Positions 12,111-23,697 of a stretch of DNA of 64,000 nt are shown in pieces (position 1 is the stretch's first letter; every line of letters begins with the position of its first letter). A program made the position numbers and the translations under genes. Location: NCBI GenBank assembly GCA_037074705.1, contig CM073591.1, forward strand, positions 32,158,587 through 32,222,586. The letters run 5' to 3'. Under the pieces are notes generated by a model. It searched no databases. It saw nothing but the letters and a program-made list of their open reading frames with translations, and had not been told where the DNA came from. Origin of the DNA: Zhengitettix transpicula (taxonomy: Eukaryota > Arthropoda > Insecta > Orthoptera > Tetrigidae).

Positions 12111-12495
12111 AAAATAAATTAAACGACAATTAATTAGTTGTTTATTACAATATATTTATTTTTAATGAACACAAAACGGGTAATTATATATGAAAGCTCA
12201 TATATTAACAGATTAATTTTTATAGTTGTTTTCAATTTTATTTCGTTTGTATTCATTTAACGTAGTTGCATGTATACAACTTTCTGATATTAGAGAGTCA
12301 TACCTAGACTAATTAGATGTTGATCCATTTCGTTTCATATACAAAAAATTGTATCATTCTTCAAAGTATTTGTGTTTTTTCTCGGGATTTTACTAAAATT
12401 ACTGAAATATTTTTAATGTATTTTAATTGGAAAAAACAAATAGTTCAAATTTTTCCACCAAGCACTTTGAAGTATTTTTTCGTGATTATTTAGCT

Positions 12496-12901
12496 TTTAT
12501 GTGCGGTTACCTATTTACTGGCAGCATACTACAAGATTTACCGTCGCAGGACCTCAAGTTTATTTTGTTCTCCTTTTATAGAGTGACCCACAAACTTCTA
12601 GCTTTGTGCAAGATGCAGACTGCAGCATAACCGGCGAGGCAAGCAAGCGTTTGAAAAATTCAATATGTGGTGCTTCTGCGCAGACTCGGAACAGTGTTGA
12701 ATTATTGGGTTGGTCATGCGGTAAAGGTTGTGTATCATCTAGCCTCCTCCACATTCCAGGCACAGGCGCATAGTAAGCAGGACGAATTGAAAAATGTGCA
12801 CATCGGAAGATGTAGCTGCGGTGTACATCCCAGCCAAGAATATAAATATATAGGAATAAATTTTATTTACATAATATACATTTACCATTTTATTTATCTT
12901 A
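12496..12901. other. Unassigned segment inside the inverted-repeat region
   Basis: GC-richer than its neighbours (12600-12840). It has overlapping ORFs on both strands (12667-13002 forward, 12560-12763 reverse) that match no family I recognise. It may be the remains of the element's interior. Confidence 0.3.
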
Positions 12902-13515
12902 CTAGCTGGGTGCCCGGCGTTGCTCGTGTACTTATTTATATAAACTCGAAAAAGTATTTAATTGAATACTTAAATATATTCCTTGAGTATTTCAGGATAT
13001 AATTGTCAATTGTCACTCAGTCTTCATACATTACGTAATATTACATTGATGAAATTGTTAGCTATACTCACAACTAATATAGCGCGAAAATTAACTTACA
13101 TTTTCCGCAAGGATGGTAAAGTAATTAGTATTCTTCTTTATTACCATTCGATGGAGTATTGTTGTATAAAATTATACTTTTTATTTAAAGAACATATTTC
13201 TGCTTTATTTCATTCATAATAAAGGAAATATTTCCTTTGTTCGTTGCGTAGTAACGTCTCTCTCTCGCGTGACGTCATTGTCTCTTGGCGCGCAGTAATT
13301 TAATATTTAATGATCACGGTTTTTAATTATAATTCTTTCCACCTTTATGCTATGGGTTTCTCACCCCCACAGTACCGGTTCTCGATTTTGGCAGAATACG
13401 TATACCAATTTTTGTTGCATTCTGTCCACGCGATAAAATTTGTATAAAGAACAACCTAAATACATACATACATACATACATACAAATATACATCCTTTTT
13501 TTATTATAAAGAAGA
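12902..13515 (-). mobile_element. Non-autonomous Helitron, subfamily A, reverse strand
   Basis: On the reverse strand it begins TCTTCTTTATAATAAAAAAA (preceded by A) and ends with a CCGG-rich hairpin, GAGCAACGCCGGGCACCCAG, then CTAG followed by T. This is classic Helitron form: 5' TC, a 3' hairpin just before CTRR, and insertion between A and T. The body matches the copies at 40944 and 50977. A (CATA)n stretch at 13460-13483 is the subterminal TATG repeat of the family. Confidence 0.85.
13270..13277. promoter_or_regulatory. TGACGTCA octamer in Helitron A
   Basis: A perfect palindromic CREB/ATF-type octamer, also present at the equivalent place in the other A copies. Presence is seen; function is unknown. 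Confidence 0.4.
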
Positions 13516-14052
13516 TTAAAATATAATAACAAACTTATTTATTTACACTTCGATGGCTCAATTATCCCAAAATTGTTTCATTATAAAACCATAATGACCT
13601 GAAATGTGATGTTCACGTTTGCAAGTTTTAAATTTTAAATTCACTATCGAAGCGCCGCCAACGACCGCAGACACTTTTCTCTAGTATTATTCTCAGCCAG
13701 AATCCATTTAATATTATACACGATTCAGTAGGAGCCAAAACTACCTTGAAATGTTATTTTTATTAATCCGTAGTCTTATGTAATACTGTTTTTGACACAT
13801 TCAGAATTTTATTTAATAATAAATAATAACAAAAAAATACTTCAGTGAATGTAAAATTTGAAATATTCGTTTTTTTATAATGAATACACACAAAAAAAAT
13901 ATTTCCGGAATTTTAGCAACATCCTGCGAAAATCACGCCAAATACTTAGAAGAATGATACCATATTTTTTTGTATGTGGAACGCAAAAGATCGAAATATA
14001 ATTAGTCTACGTATGACTCTCTAATGTTATACAGGTGCAGCTACGTTAAACA

Positions 14053-14637
14053 AAATAAAATAAAAATAATTAAAAATATTTTTAAAATAAATTCTTAGTG
14101 GAAGCTTTTACAGTCATTCACGACATAATTTTTAGGACTCTTAAATAAGGTTGGTATAAAAGGAGATGAAATAAATTCGCTCAGTGGTTACAGCTCTTAT
14201 GGGAAAATCAGTGGACCCGGGTTCGATTCCCGAATCTGTCAAAAGTTTCCCAATGGTATTTCATAATATTAATTCTTATTTGTCAAACTGAATTCTGTCA
14301 ATATTATAGCGTTGAATTACAGTGTGCTGGTCATGTTAAATTACCATTGACGATGATCACACGGATACGATTAACGTAGTTTTGAAATATTGATGGTTAT
14401 GGCTATGAATACATCAAAGCTCCTGTTATCTTCAACTTAGGTTGTTTTTTCATCACAAACGAATTGAGAATTCGTCTCGTATTGTCTGTTTTGCATTGAT
14501 AATTTAATTCCTACTGCTGTGTGTACTTAATAACACAGTGTTATGTTTTAAGTATTGTATTTTTACGTCTGTTTATATGAAATAAATAATGCAAGTTTCT
14601 GACCAATACCAGAAAATATTTTTTATTTATTTACGAC
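14053..14637. other. AT-rich DNA around a tRNA-like sequence
   Basis: Contains the tRNA-like boxes listed separately. Otherwise no gene or repeat boundary is seen. Confidence 0.45.
14170..14240 (+). repeat. tRNA-like sequence (SINE head or tRNA pseudogene)
   Basis: TCGCTCAGTGG at 14177-14187 fits the internal A box except its second base. GGTTCGATTCC at 14220-14230 is a perfect B box, with 32 bases between them. The T stem CGGG/CCCG is present, but the expected acceptor ends do not pair, so it is not a working tRNA gene. A tRNA-derived SINE head is the likeliest reading. Confidence 0.55.
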
Positions 14638-14670
14638 GTTTCGGTACGTGTTTGTACCTTCCTAAGGTCT
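14636..14670 (-). ncRNA. Hammerhead-like motif with stem GGTAC/GTACC
   Basis: Reverse strand: CTTAGGAA, GGTAC, loop AAACAC, GTACC, GAAACGTCG. Stem II is perfect and the GAAAC box is intact. The core has T where the invariant G5 belongs, so it is a decayed copy. Confidence 0.45.
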
Positions 14671-15129
14671 TTCTCTGCGGAGAAATTGTACAAAATAAAT
14701 TTGTTGTTATCGAGAAGCCAATGAATTTATAAAAAGTAGCGGAACAAAAAATATTATACTTTTAACAGAATAAAACTAAGAAACACTAACCTAAATATGT
14801 TAAATGTTAAAAAGTATTTTCAATTCCTATTAAAAAACACAAACTTTATGTTGTCGTAAATAAATGAAAATATTGTCTAGAATTTGCCAGAAAACTACTT
14901 TATTTATAGTGTTACGTTTTCTCGTCGTATGTCAATTTGAAGGCCGGATCTGATCGTTTGCCCTACACACACTTGGCCAGAAGCATGCTATCCCGCCCAA
15001 CTGACAGATCATTTTTCCCGATGAGTCATTTTTCCGATACGTGCATTTATACGAAATAAAGCACAATTTAATAATGTAGAATACTAGGTGTTATTTATTT
15101 AATTATATATGATTATTAAAGTAAATTAA
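14671..15129. other. AT-rich spacer
   Basis: Nothing recognised; one GC-richer patch near 14935-15040. Confidence 0.45.
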
Positions 15130-15570
15130 TTTACTCATTGATGCGAGGAAAAGTTTCAACCCAACTTGGTACACGATTTATTTAAGATCCAGGAACCAAC
15201 CCCGTGAATTTAATATAACTCTAGCACCCCTACAGAAAGTAGTATAAGGGGCTGGAATTTTCTAAATATGCGATAAGGGCCAATATTGGCGACGAATAAA
15301 TCGTTCACCGGGACCGTTCAGATGCCACTGTCGATGTTTTGCAGTAAAAATTTTTTATCCTCCTCTAACGGCATAAGGACACCTCTAGGGGTGGGGTGAA
15401 ACGGTGTGATAAAAATTGCGATAACGACCAAGATTTGTGTCTAATCCGGTGTTATTGTAGTATCTGGGTTTACTGATGACATACCAGCAGGGTTAAGTTT
15501 AAGTTTCGTCCGTGGTGGTAATGAGGGATGAAGGGGTAATAATAAAAATAAGTGATACGTGTACCAAGTA
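15130..15570 (+). mobile_element. Old Helitron subfamily B internal fragment
   Basis: Carries degenerate B phrases in order: GTTTCAACCC, TTGGTACACG, CACCTCTAGGGGTGGGGTG, a GCGATAACGACCAAGATT.GTGTCTAATCC block and AGTATC. No 5' TC or 3' hairpin-CTAG was found, so it is an internal relic. Confidence 0.5.
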
Positions 15571-16958
15571 TGGTTGAAATTGTTCCACTCATTGATGAGT
15601 AACATAATTTACAAAAATAGTCATGTAAAATATTAAATTTATGCTTTATTTCGTAATAACGTCCATTTCGGGGGAAATGACTCGTCGGGATAATGTTGTC
15701 GGGAATAACGTGCTTGGGGCAAGTGTGTGTCGGGATTTTTTACGAGACTCTCTGAAGGCAATATTATACGTTCAAATGATGTTAAAGAAGGTAGTGTCGA
15801 AACTTCCAGGTATTTTTAAATTATTTTCCGTGGTCGAATTATTTGTTATTCAGCAATTAGCGAAGCTGTCGTGCAGCCTAAGAGGAAATCTGTTAATTTC
15901 GTGTCACTTCAGGACTGATCGATTGCAGTTGTTGAGACAAGAGGCCTGTTGCCTCGCAGATTCGTGATGCGAGCGAGGCCTTGCGTGATCCAAAGACTAC
16001 GCCCCGTGAAGCAAGTCACCTCCCACGCTGGCTTCAGCATTCTCTGACCTGTTGCTTCCTTAAATTCTCTTGTGTGTTTTAGAAACGTCTGATAACGATA
16101 TAATGGCCAATACATTTCAATCAAAATAAAGGCATAATTTTTATTTATTTTGAAATTGACTTTTAATAAATTCTGATGGTGTCAAACACAGTATTTTACT
16201 ACGTGGAGTTACCAGGATTAATAAAAAAAACATGAAGTACATATTTCAGTGTAGATTTTTACCCTAATGAATCGTATATCACATTAATTGGATTCTTGCT
16301 GGGAATACTACTAGAGAAGGCGTGTGCGGTCGTTTGCGTCGCGTCGACAGTGAAACGTTGCTATTAGCACAGATCTATAAAACTCAATTTCTTTCTCTCT
16401 CTCTCTCTCTCTCTCACCCCACACTATTTCCGGCTGATATCTACTTTGCTCTCGTCTCCAGCCATTTTATACATTTAAAACCTGAGCTTTAAATAGAAGC
16501 AAGTATTCGCTTTGTGTCTACTATTTCAATTATCGATGGTAATCTACTAACTGCGTAATCCAACGATTATTTTATCTCTAGCCGTTTTAAAATAATACCA
16601 AAAAAATCTTTTAACTCATTTTCCGCGTTATCTAATAACCGTGAAGATTTATTCTAAAATTCTAAAGTACAAAATTTTGCCTGAGGCTCAGACGTCGTGC
16701 ATATTACAATATATCGCGATATTTAGAAATTTATAAGATGGATATCGTATTGGTGCTTTAATATATTAATAATATGAAACTCGGTACAGACAGATATTGT
16801 AAGTAAATGAGTGAAATATGAATTCAAAGTTTACAACGAGAAATAAAAGTATGGTTTGTAACCTTAGGAACTACATAAAGGATGGTTCGACGTATCTTTG
16901 GAGTATAAAAATTAAGTTGATATGAGAAACATGACGATTATATTGTGACGATTATAGA
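15571..16958. other. Unique-looking DNA with a (CT)n tract
   Basis: A (CT)n repeat runs over about 16391-16416. A 108-codon ORF (15641-15967) matches nothing recognised. A GC-richer patch lies at 15900-16080. No gene is called. Confidence 0.4.
16391..16416. repeat. (CT)n microsatellite
   Basis: About 12 uninterrupted CT units preceded by TTTCTTT. Confidence 0.9.
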
Positions 16959-17410
16959 GAGACACGAAGGGGCTACCTTTGGGGATGCCTTTTCCTCTCC
17001 GTTTTTGAACTAAGGTTCCCACAAGCCGAGGCACCTCGGGCTTTTTTGAGAGGTGTATGTTCCGGGATCACAGACCTTGTACATACGGTGAGAGTTATTC
17101 GCTATTCCTATTGGAATAGTCGGCCAGCTGCCTCCTAAACCGGTCAAGGCACGTCGAGGGAAAGCTGCGACCCCCTCTTCCGCCATCGGAAGGGCGTGGG
17201 ACAAGTACCCAATGCCCGACCTACCTGATGCAGGTTTTTCTAGGGTTTTCCCTGCATTATTTTTAGGCAAATGCCGGGTAGGATCCGGGGGCCCTAGTTA
17301 ACCCTTGTCTACCTTCGTCTACCCTTCCGCATCCCCCCTTTCAGATCCCTTCCTATGCTATTAAAGGGGAGTTGCCACCATGTGGATTACCCTGTTACCG
17401 TAAAAAAAAA
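16959..17410 (+). mobile_element. Retroposon family C, copy 2, with A tail
   Basis: Nearly full-length copy reading 5' to 3' on this strand. It starts near GAGAGACACGAAGGGGCTAC, carries the shared blocks (GAGGTGTATGTTCCGGGATC, CGGCCAGCTGCCTCC, CTGATGCAGG, GGGTAGGATCC, GTTGCCACCATGTGGATTAC) and ends CCTGTTACCGT followed by nine A. This tail is the clearest evidence for retroposition of the family. The 86-codon ORF on the opposite strand is not a gene. Confidence 0.8.
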
Positions 17411-18905
17411 GAATGTATGAATAAAAAACGTTTTTGGGGCTAGGAGAAGTGTTTACAGAGAATAATAACGTACAGGACCGAGGCTGAAAACGGTGTTGAA
17501 GTACGGCAGTGCAAAAAAATATTGTCTCCGACTTGCAACAGTATTTTTATCAAATTTAAATAAACTGCAATTGATAAATTGACGCAACTTACGGAATCAA
17601 ATTTTATTTGGAGAAATAATTACAATATTCTAGAAAAATGTAATGACATATCTATAATGGAGTCGATGTGAAGGAATAACAAAATATATATGAATGAGTT
17701 TACTTAGGATCCTTACTCCCAGAAATAATTAAAAATACGTATAGACTAAAATTTGTAATAAAACGAATAATTAATGCGAAATCCGTGATAAAAATCAATA
17801 TATATTTCTTGTTATAATTTATCGGCTATTTCACCGTTTTATACTCTGGCCAGAAATATGAAACAATTAAAGAGATGTAATTAGAAGAGAGAATGTAAGT
17901 AGAAATAGTTTTAAAGATCACAACGAGTCGGATGAAAGTTACAAATAGACATTTGAAGGAAGTTTGAGAGATAATTTTCCATCAATGACGTAACTTTTGA
18001 TCTCAAACCGACGACACTATAAGTAGATGGACATTTTACAGGAAGAACACTAACAAATATTAAAACTGGTCTGAAAAGGAATGGACTGAAGTGTGTCAGC
18101 GATGCTTACGTACTAGACACATTCGTTGTTGTTAGTAAATATTATTCCATGTAATGTTAATTAGTTAAAATATTAATTACTATTAAAAAATAATTTCTGA
18201 TTGCTCTCTCAGGCAGTTATTAAGCGCAGCATGCACAATCGAGAGAGAGTTCCATTTATTCGACAGCGGAACATCTCACTTTACAGACTTCTCCGTAATT
18301 GTGACAAGCCTCCGTCTCACCTGGCTCTTCGTCTGAGCCTCACAATAATGACGTCATAGTGGAGTGGGCGGCGACTACAAAAAGAACAGTTTGAAGCATC
18401 ATTATCTTGCACGAGACAGAATTACGATGCGGCGTCGTTAAAGCGCTGGCTGGGGAGAGACGTCTTCAGAAACAGACGCCGGGACGCCCCAAATTGGTCG
18501 TGAAATGAGGCCACTTGCTCTCGCCGACGCCTCAGCCTGACCTTCTAGAAAGGTTAGGCCACTCCGTTAGGAACCTTAGGTCAACAGAGGAGCTGTTGAG
18601 AACGTATAAAAGCATCCCAAGTACATCAAACAAACTAATTTAAATTCCCTGTTCAAATAATAAAAATTACCTAATTTAAATTTCAAATTAAATATTTCTG
18701 TTTTGAAAGAGACTACCCTCCTACTTCCAACATTATAGTTCCTAACATCATTAATATTAGAACACAATATATATATATTAATATATTATTAAATAGATAA
18801 TCTGGCCAGATTATTAATAGAACAGTTATGCGAAAAAATTCTTTTAAAGGTTATTTCAGCCCCGATTTTATTCCAATGTTGTAGTTTATCCCTTTATATA
18901 TATAT
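17411..18905. other. AT-rich DNA with a GC-rich unique island
   Basis: The island at about 18190-18570 holds GC-rich, repeat-free sequence including a TGACGTCA octamer near 18349 and GGGACGCCCC-type strings. It shows no ORF I can assign. It could be a conserved regulatory segment or an old element. Confidence 0.4.
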
Positions 18906-20065
18906 TGTAATAATCAAACGGGTGTCTAAATAAAAAGATTAATATTTATAAACAAAAAACAATTTATTTATCAAAAATTATCAATTTATACAATTTAAAA
19001 TTATAAAAAGGATCTCCATCTCTCATGGGTTTTTACTGGGTTTGACAGAACATTTAATATAATCAAAGAACATAACCTTTTAGCTTTACATTAAAAGGAA
19101 TATTTATTCGTCTAGGCATAGACGAAAATTATTGACAAACTTATTCTACCAGATTGATTTTAAATTTAAAGAGTTTATTTTATTAACACAAAAGAAAAGA
19201 ACGATATCTGACTGTATCTTTTAATTCGGTTTACACATATTAATACCATGAAATTTCAACTTACGATTACTCAGGAAAATTTGGCTCGCTCGTACACACA
19301 AACTTTATATACTGGACGTTTAAACACTGACTCTAACACACACTGTTGGTTTGATGAAAGCTGGTTCTCCGTTCGTGAAGGACATCTCACTTGCTCGTGG
19401 TGAAAACTACTCGACGCTGGATGCAGTGTCCTGGTCTCCTACCATCGAAGACAGTGGTCTAATTTTGATATTACAACAGATTAGACTTCAGCATACAAAA
19501 ATGTTTATCGTTGAATATTTTGCTATTTCTCTCGCTGGCTGCAACATTTCTCAATTCTCGGTGCTCGCCGTACGCCTCCACAACTCTAACTCCAACTCCT
19601 AGCTCCAAAACTCAACTCCCTTTTTAAAAAGCCACTCTCCCTTATATATTACAGTCCCTTCCATTTTTCTTTGTTCCAAAACTACGTCGCAACTGCCCGA
19701 TGACAGTTTCCTTCATTATCCCGAGATTTATATTATGCAGCTGCAGTTCCTTAGTTAGCAAAAATAGCTCGCTACTCTGTCTTGTCCCAAAGCCGACCAT
19801 CAAGACAGGTCTAATTTGTCTTTGAACCTTCAATTACTTTGAACTTGTATTCTCACCCCCGCACGCACGTGTGCTGTTCTAAATTCCCCAGACCCCCCAA
19901 GCTGCATTCTCAATCCTAAGTAAACAACATTACAAACTGTTCTTTGAACTGTCCAGGTCATTAATCAGAAACAATGCCTGCCTTAACAGATTTATCTTGC
20001 GACAGGCCACCCGCATGTGCATTGCTCTGAATTCTCCATACCAATCCTAAGTACACAACATTACA
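18906..20065 (-). mobile_element. 3' LTR of the same retrotransposon group, copy c
   Basis: Reverse strand begins TGTAATGTTGTGTACTTAGG and ends GATTATTACA, about 1160 bp. It shares TCAAACCCAGTAAAAACCC with the LTRs at 6719 and 11168. Just upstream on that strand is the purine run GGAGGAAG, as expected for a polypurine tract, so this is a 3' LTR. TATATATA lies on both sides, pointing to insertion into a TA-rich site. The first 65-85 bases of the LTR are duplicated about 130 bases further in (19850-19935 and 20001-20065). ORFs at 19351-19602 and 19642-19833 fall inside the LTR and are not called. Confidence 0.65.
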
Positions 20066-20078
20066 ACTTCCTCCGACG
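20066..20078 (-). promoter_or_regulatory. Polypurine-tract-like sequence before the 3' LTR
   Basis: On the reverse strand CGTCGGAGGAAGT directly precedes the LTR's TGTAAT. This is the usual position of a plus-strand primer. Confidence 0.45.
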
Positions 20079-20221
20079 GATATATATATATATATGAAAG
20101 TCATTTATATTATTTTATGTATTCCCTTCATACCGAAAAAATATTGTTATTAATGTTATTTGTATATATTCTGACTATTTAAGATAAATTATAAATAAAC
20201 AACATTTTAAATTAGAAATTT

Positions 20222-20310
20222 TTTATTTAATGTAAATTACACTACGTTTCACCTGAATAGGTCGCAAATTAGCAACAAAACGTAGTGTAATTTCTAATAA
20301 ATATATTTTT
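20222..20310 (-). ncRNA. Small fold-back with decayed hammerhead-like motif
   Basis: AAATTACACTACGTTT (about 20233-20249) and AAACGTAGTGTAATTT (about 20277-20293) are inverted around a 28-base loop. Reverse strand reads TTTGCGACCTATTCAGGTGAAACG: stem CCT/AGG and GAAAC are present, but the core TTTGCGA departs from CUGANGA at C3, G5 and A6-adjacent positions. Confidence 0.4.
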
Positions 20311-20400
20311 GTTCAGGCTTCAAAAACCTCTTGTTAATATTTATTCATACTTAAAAACAACAATTTGTGATTACTTTGAACTTGTATCTCGCATCTGTTA

Positions 20401-21466
20401 TGAATCACATTGACCCCGAAAAATATTTATATAACGGAAAAAGGGTCATTGAGTATAGTAGAGCATTAATGACATAACAATATAGCGAGAATTGTATAAT
20501 TAAGTCCTCTCCTACTTTGTTATAAAAAATTAGCAACTAATAATTTAGATAAACCTACATTTAAGATAGTTAAATATTTTATAAAATAAAATACATGAAT
20601 CGAGGAAATAGTTAAAAATTTACATGTTATAAACTGCATACGGATAAAGATTATTAATTATGTTTCTGCTTATAATAGTTATTATGATTTAAGTTATCTC
20701 AGTCAAGTCATTATTATTAATAATAATATATCCTTAAAATGTTACATATTCCTTTATTTTATAATACTAAACCTTCATTTTCATAGTTTTAAAGAACACA
20801 AGGTTTCTCCAAATATTTTCTCCTCGACTAATGTTATATATAAAATAATATATTTAAAATTTATTATATGTTACATATAATATATTACATATGTTACATA
20901 TAATATGTTACATCGGTCATTAATTACAAGGATGAAATAAGGTAAAGGAAATTTCAAACCTATACTATTATTAAACTCTGTCATAATTTTAACGAGAATT
21001 TTCATTTTAAAAGCACCACACTATGGGGCAAGGAACCTCATTACGACAAAACATTTATTTAATAAATGTTATTTATTATAAACAATTCCATCACTGAAAA
21101 TATTGCATTTGCACAGAAAATCTCAATACATTTTATGATAGCTTATTGTAAGTGCTTTGTTGCATCTGTAGTCAACCTTGTTTTCTATATCTTTGCTTTC
21201 CTTGTCGTTCTGTATTCATATTAGGTTATGAAAACTCACGAAGTAGCGTTGAAATGTCTATCAATAGTGTAAAAATGTTTATATTTATTTTATTCTCAAT
21301 TTAAATTTGGTCTGAAATTTAAGGTCGTGTAATTAATTATTAATCTTAGTAAATACTTCAAATATATTTTAAAATAAAAAGATAGCACTCCATTAATGGT
21401 CTACTATACTCAAATGACCCTTTTTCCGTTAGATAAATATTTTTGGGGGTCTATGTGATTGATAAT
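20401..21466. repeat. Element with ~70-bp inverted termini
   Basis: Left arm 20401-20472 and right arm 21390-21466 are imperfect reverse complements. Each contains ACGGAAAAAGGGTCATT and GAGTATAGTAGA..CATTAATG, and, outside that, AAATATTTAT and a GACCCC..AAAAATATTT block that resembles Helitron B sequence. The interior (~920 bp) is AT-rich with no transposase. TATA/TA bases adjoin the inner ACGGAAAAAGG termini, compatible with a TA-targeting MITE. The mirrored outer flanks instead favour one larger inverted unit. Confidence 0.5.
20862..20915. repeat. Short TATGTTACATATAATAT tandem repeat
   Basis: TATGTTACATATAATAT recurs about two and a half times in a row in slightly varied form, with internal dyad symmetry. 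Confidence 0.6.
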
Positions 21467-22118
21467 ATTTCTCCTGATGTTTTTGTGACATTTTAAACCC
21501 CTTTTTGTCCAAAGAGGGAAACAACCATGATTTGAGTTGAATCCCGGGTTATGGATGTCACCGAGTTTAATTATGACATTCGACTTTCCGTTTAACCCTC
21601 AGGGAATGGGGTATACGGGATGGAAATTTTCAAACATGTTAAAACGGCCGACAAATTCGTCGGAAAAAACTTTTTCTTAAGAGATTTTTTTTGTACATTT
21701 TCGAACCCGTTCGTCAGGAGTGGTGGTACAGGGTGGTTACATAAAAATAAAGCAAAAACAACCGACATTGAAGTCAAATACGCAATAAGTGTCACAAAAT
21801 TTAATTACGACATTTATCCTGTCGTTTAAAACCAAGGGGTGGGAGAGACAGGGGTGGAAACTTTGAAACTTGTTAAACCAGATGTTATGTTCGTTTAAAG
21901 AAATTTTTTCAGGATCCATGAGATAGTGTTTTTATTAGATAGTTTTGTGTGTAGCTTCAAACCCTTTAGGCATGGGAGGGGAGCACCTTTAGGGATTGGG
22001 GTGGAGGGAAGTTGCTTAAAAATAGCGCAAAAACAACCAAGATTGGGGTCTAATTCGGGGCTGTGGATGTCGCTGAACTAAATAATGTCAATTTTGGCAA
22101 TGGCGGGCATCCAGTTAG
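21420..22118 (+). mobile_element. Helitron subfamily B, 5'-truncated relic
   Basis: Contains three diverged B modules (GTTACATAAAAATA, GCAAAAACAACC, GAGTTTAATTATGACATT, TTTAACCC). It ends GGCGGGCATCCAGTTAGT, a mutated form of the usual hairpin plus CTAG-T end. ORFs within it are short and reflect the repeat only. Confidence 0.65.
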
Positions 22119-23658
22119 TTTCAGTATATAATTAAAAACTTAAGTTTAATATCATAATAATTTTCATGTATTAACATTCGTCGGAAATAAGATTATTCAA
22201 AGTAGCTCAACGCAAAACGCCAGATTACTTTTTGTGAGTCAGTAATAAGATTTCTAGTATTTTTAACGGTGCAAACTTTTACACTGTAATGAATTAAACT
22301 TTTCAGTCGACTGCAGCGATTCTGTACAAAAGCCGAGAGCCATAACGTCCCGCCGCGGATAGCAAACGAAATGTGAGCGGGGATATTTTTAACCGTACTG
22401 TAATCTACATGAGTAAAGTTTGCTTTCTCTAATGGGATTGCAAATCGATAGACGAGAGAGGCCGGATATCGGAGAAATATTATGGTAGCTAGATGCAGCA
22501 GATAAGAGACTCACTCCCCTGCTGCTGCGGAAAGCTCACATTACGGACCGTTTAGTGTTGAAATAAATCAGTCCGTTCGTCAAACTGAATGAATGTTAAA
22601 CGTCCTCTACGGGGAGTGGGAAAAGGGTTCAGTTATTGCAGGCTCGGGTTGAACATTATTAGGAACTTATATGATGTCTAAAATAAATAGTATTACAGAG
22701 CGCTTCACGTCGTAATTTAAAAGATCATATATAAATAATAACATTTAATTTATAAATATTTTCGTTATTAACCAGCTACATAATTAATTCAGTAAATATT
22801 ACGCTTTATTATATAACCTAGAAATTAAAATCTGTTGAAAAACGTTTTCTATGTCGGCTAAATGAAAATAATATTAAATACAATAATTAAATAGAATAAA
22901 TCTAATTTCAAACATTAATTTTAATTTAATCTGTGTTTCGTTTTTGACAATGTATATTAAATAACCGACCTAATAATATTAATATAATATAATAAAATCT
23001 TAATGACTTAAATGAAGTTTTATTTTAAGTTAATTGGCCCTGATATATTTATCTTTTATTTTAGTCCTTTGTCCAATTTCTAGTATTAAGTTTTTCGCCG
23101 TTAGTAAAAGTCGACAAACCGTATCCAAATGTCCGGAAAATTTAATTTACTTTTATTTTTTTATTGCCTCCCAACTAAAGTTGTCTGTATGAAGGTCGTA
23201 TATCGAATTATTACGCTTTACTACCCCTATTTTTAAATGAGTGTAAATACGAAAAAACGAATATGTCGTCAGACAATAAAACCAGAAGATACGTTAGTTG
23301 AACAATCTAAAATTATTTTAAATTTTAATGTGCAGTTCTAATGACATTTTAATGCAATATAAATCAAACTATCCTTTCTTTCACTATTCGAGATAGTCAC
23401 GGTTTTTATTAAAATACTACCTCACCTCCTTTAACAAACTGTTTTGGACTTAGGTGATTTGTTGGCCTAAAAACTGTTATCTTGTTTCATTGAGCCTTCG
23501 CTAATATGAGAAAGAACAACACTGGAAAATATTTTAAAAACTTTACTCCATTATATTTAAATTCAGCATCGGATACAACTATAGAGTGCATAGTTTGTGG
23601 GAGGGATTACTCATTTGTTGCAGTAGTTCTTATTGTGTTACATAGGAAATACTAAACG
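22119..23658. other. AT-rich DNA with a GC-richer unique patch
   Basis: The patch at about 22300-22650 (CCCGCCGCGG, GAGAGAGGCCGGATATCGG, CTGCTGCTGCGG) has no assignable ORF. The rest is AT-rich and featureless. Confidence 0.4.
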
Positions 23659-23697
23659 ACGTTTCGTTCCCTTTAAGAACGGTGATCGTCATCATGT
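23659..23697 (-). ncRNA. Hammerhead-like motif, GTTC/GAAC stem
   Basis: Reverse strand: ATGATGACGATCACC, GTTC, loop TTAAAGG, GAAC, GAAACGTCG. TGATGA and GAAAC are intact; the first core base is A rather than C. Confidence 0.45.

Larger units (their letters stand above)
12256..14052. repeat. 1.8-kb region bounded by long inverted repeats
   Basis: The arms at 12256-12495 and 13816-14052 are diverged reverse complements, about 240 bases each. Matching pieces include TTAACGTAG.TGCA, TTAGAGAGTCATAC.TAGACTAATTA, ATACAAAAAA, TATCATTCTTC.AAGTATTTG and GAAGTATTTTTT. Either a transposon with long terminal inverted repeats or two opposed copies of one repeat would explain it. A Helitron inserted between the arms later. 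No transposase is visible. Confidence 0.65.

Noticed and set aside
13441..13515. (CATA)n as an independent microsatellite
   Set aside because: It is the subterminal TATG repeat of the Helitron, present in every A copy.
16340..16360. GTGAAACGTTGC as another hammerhead end
   Set aside because: No CUGANGA-like core or hairpin upstream on that strand.
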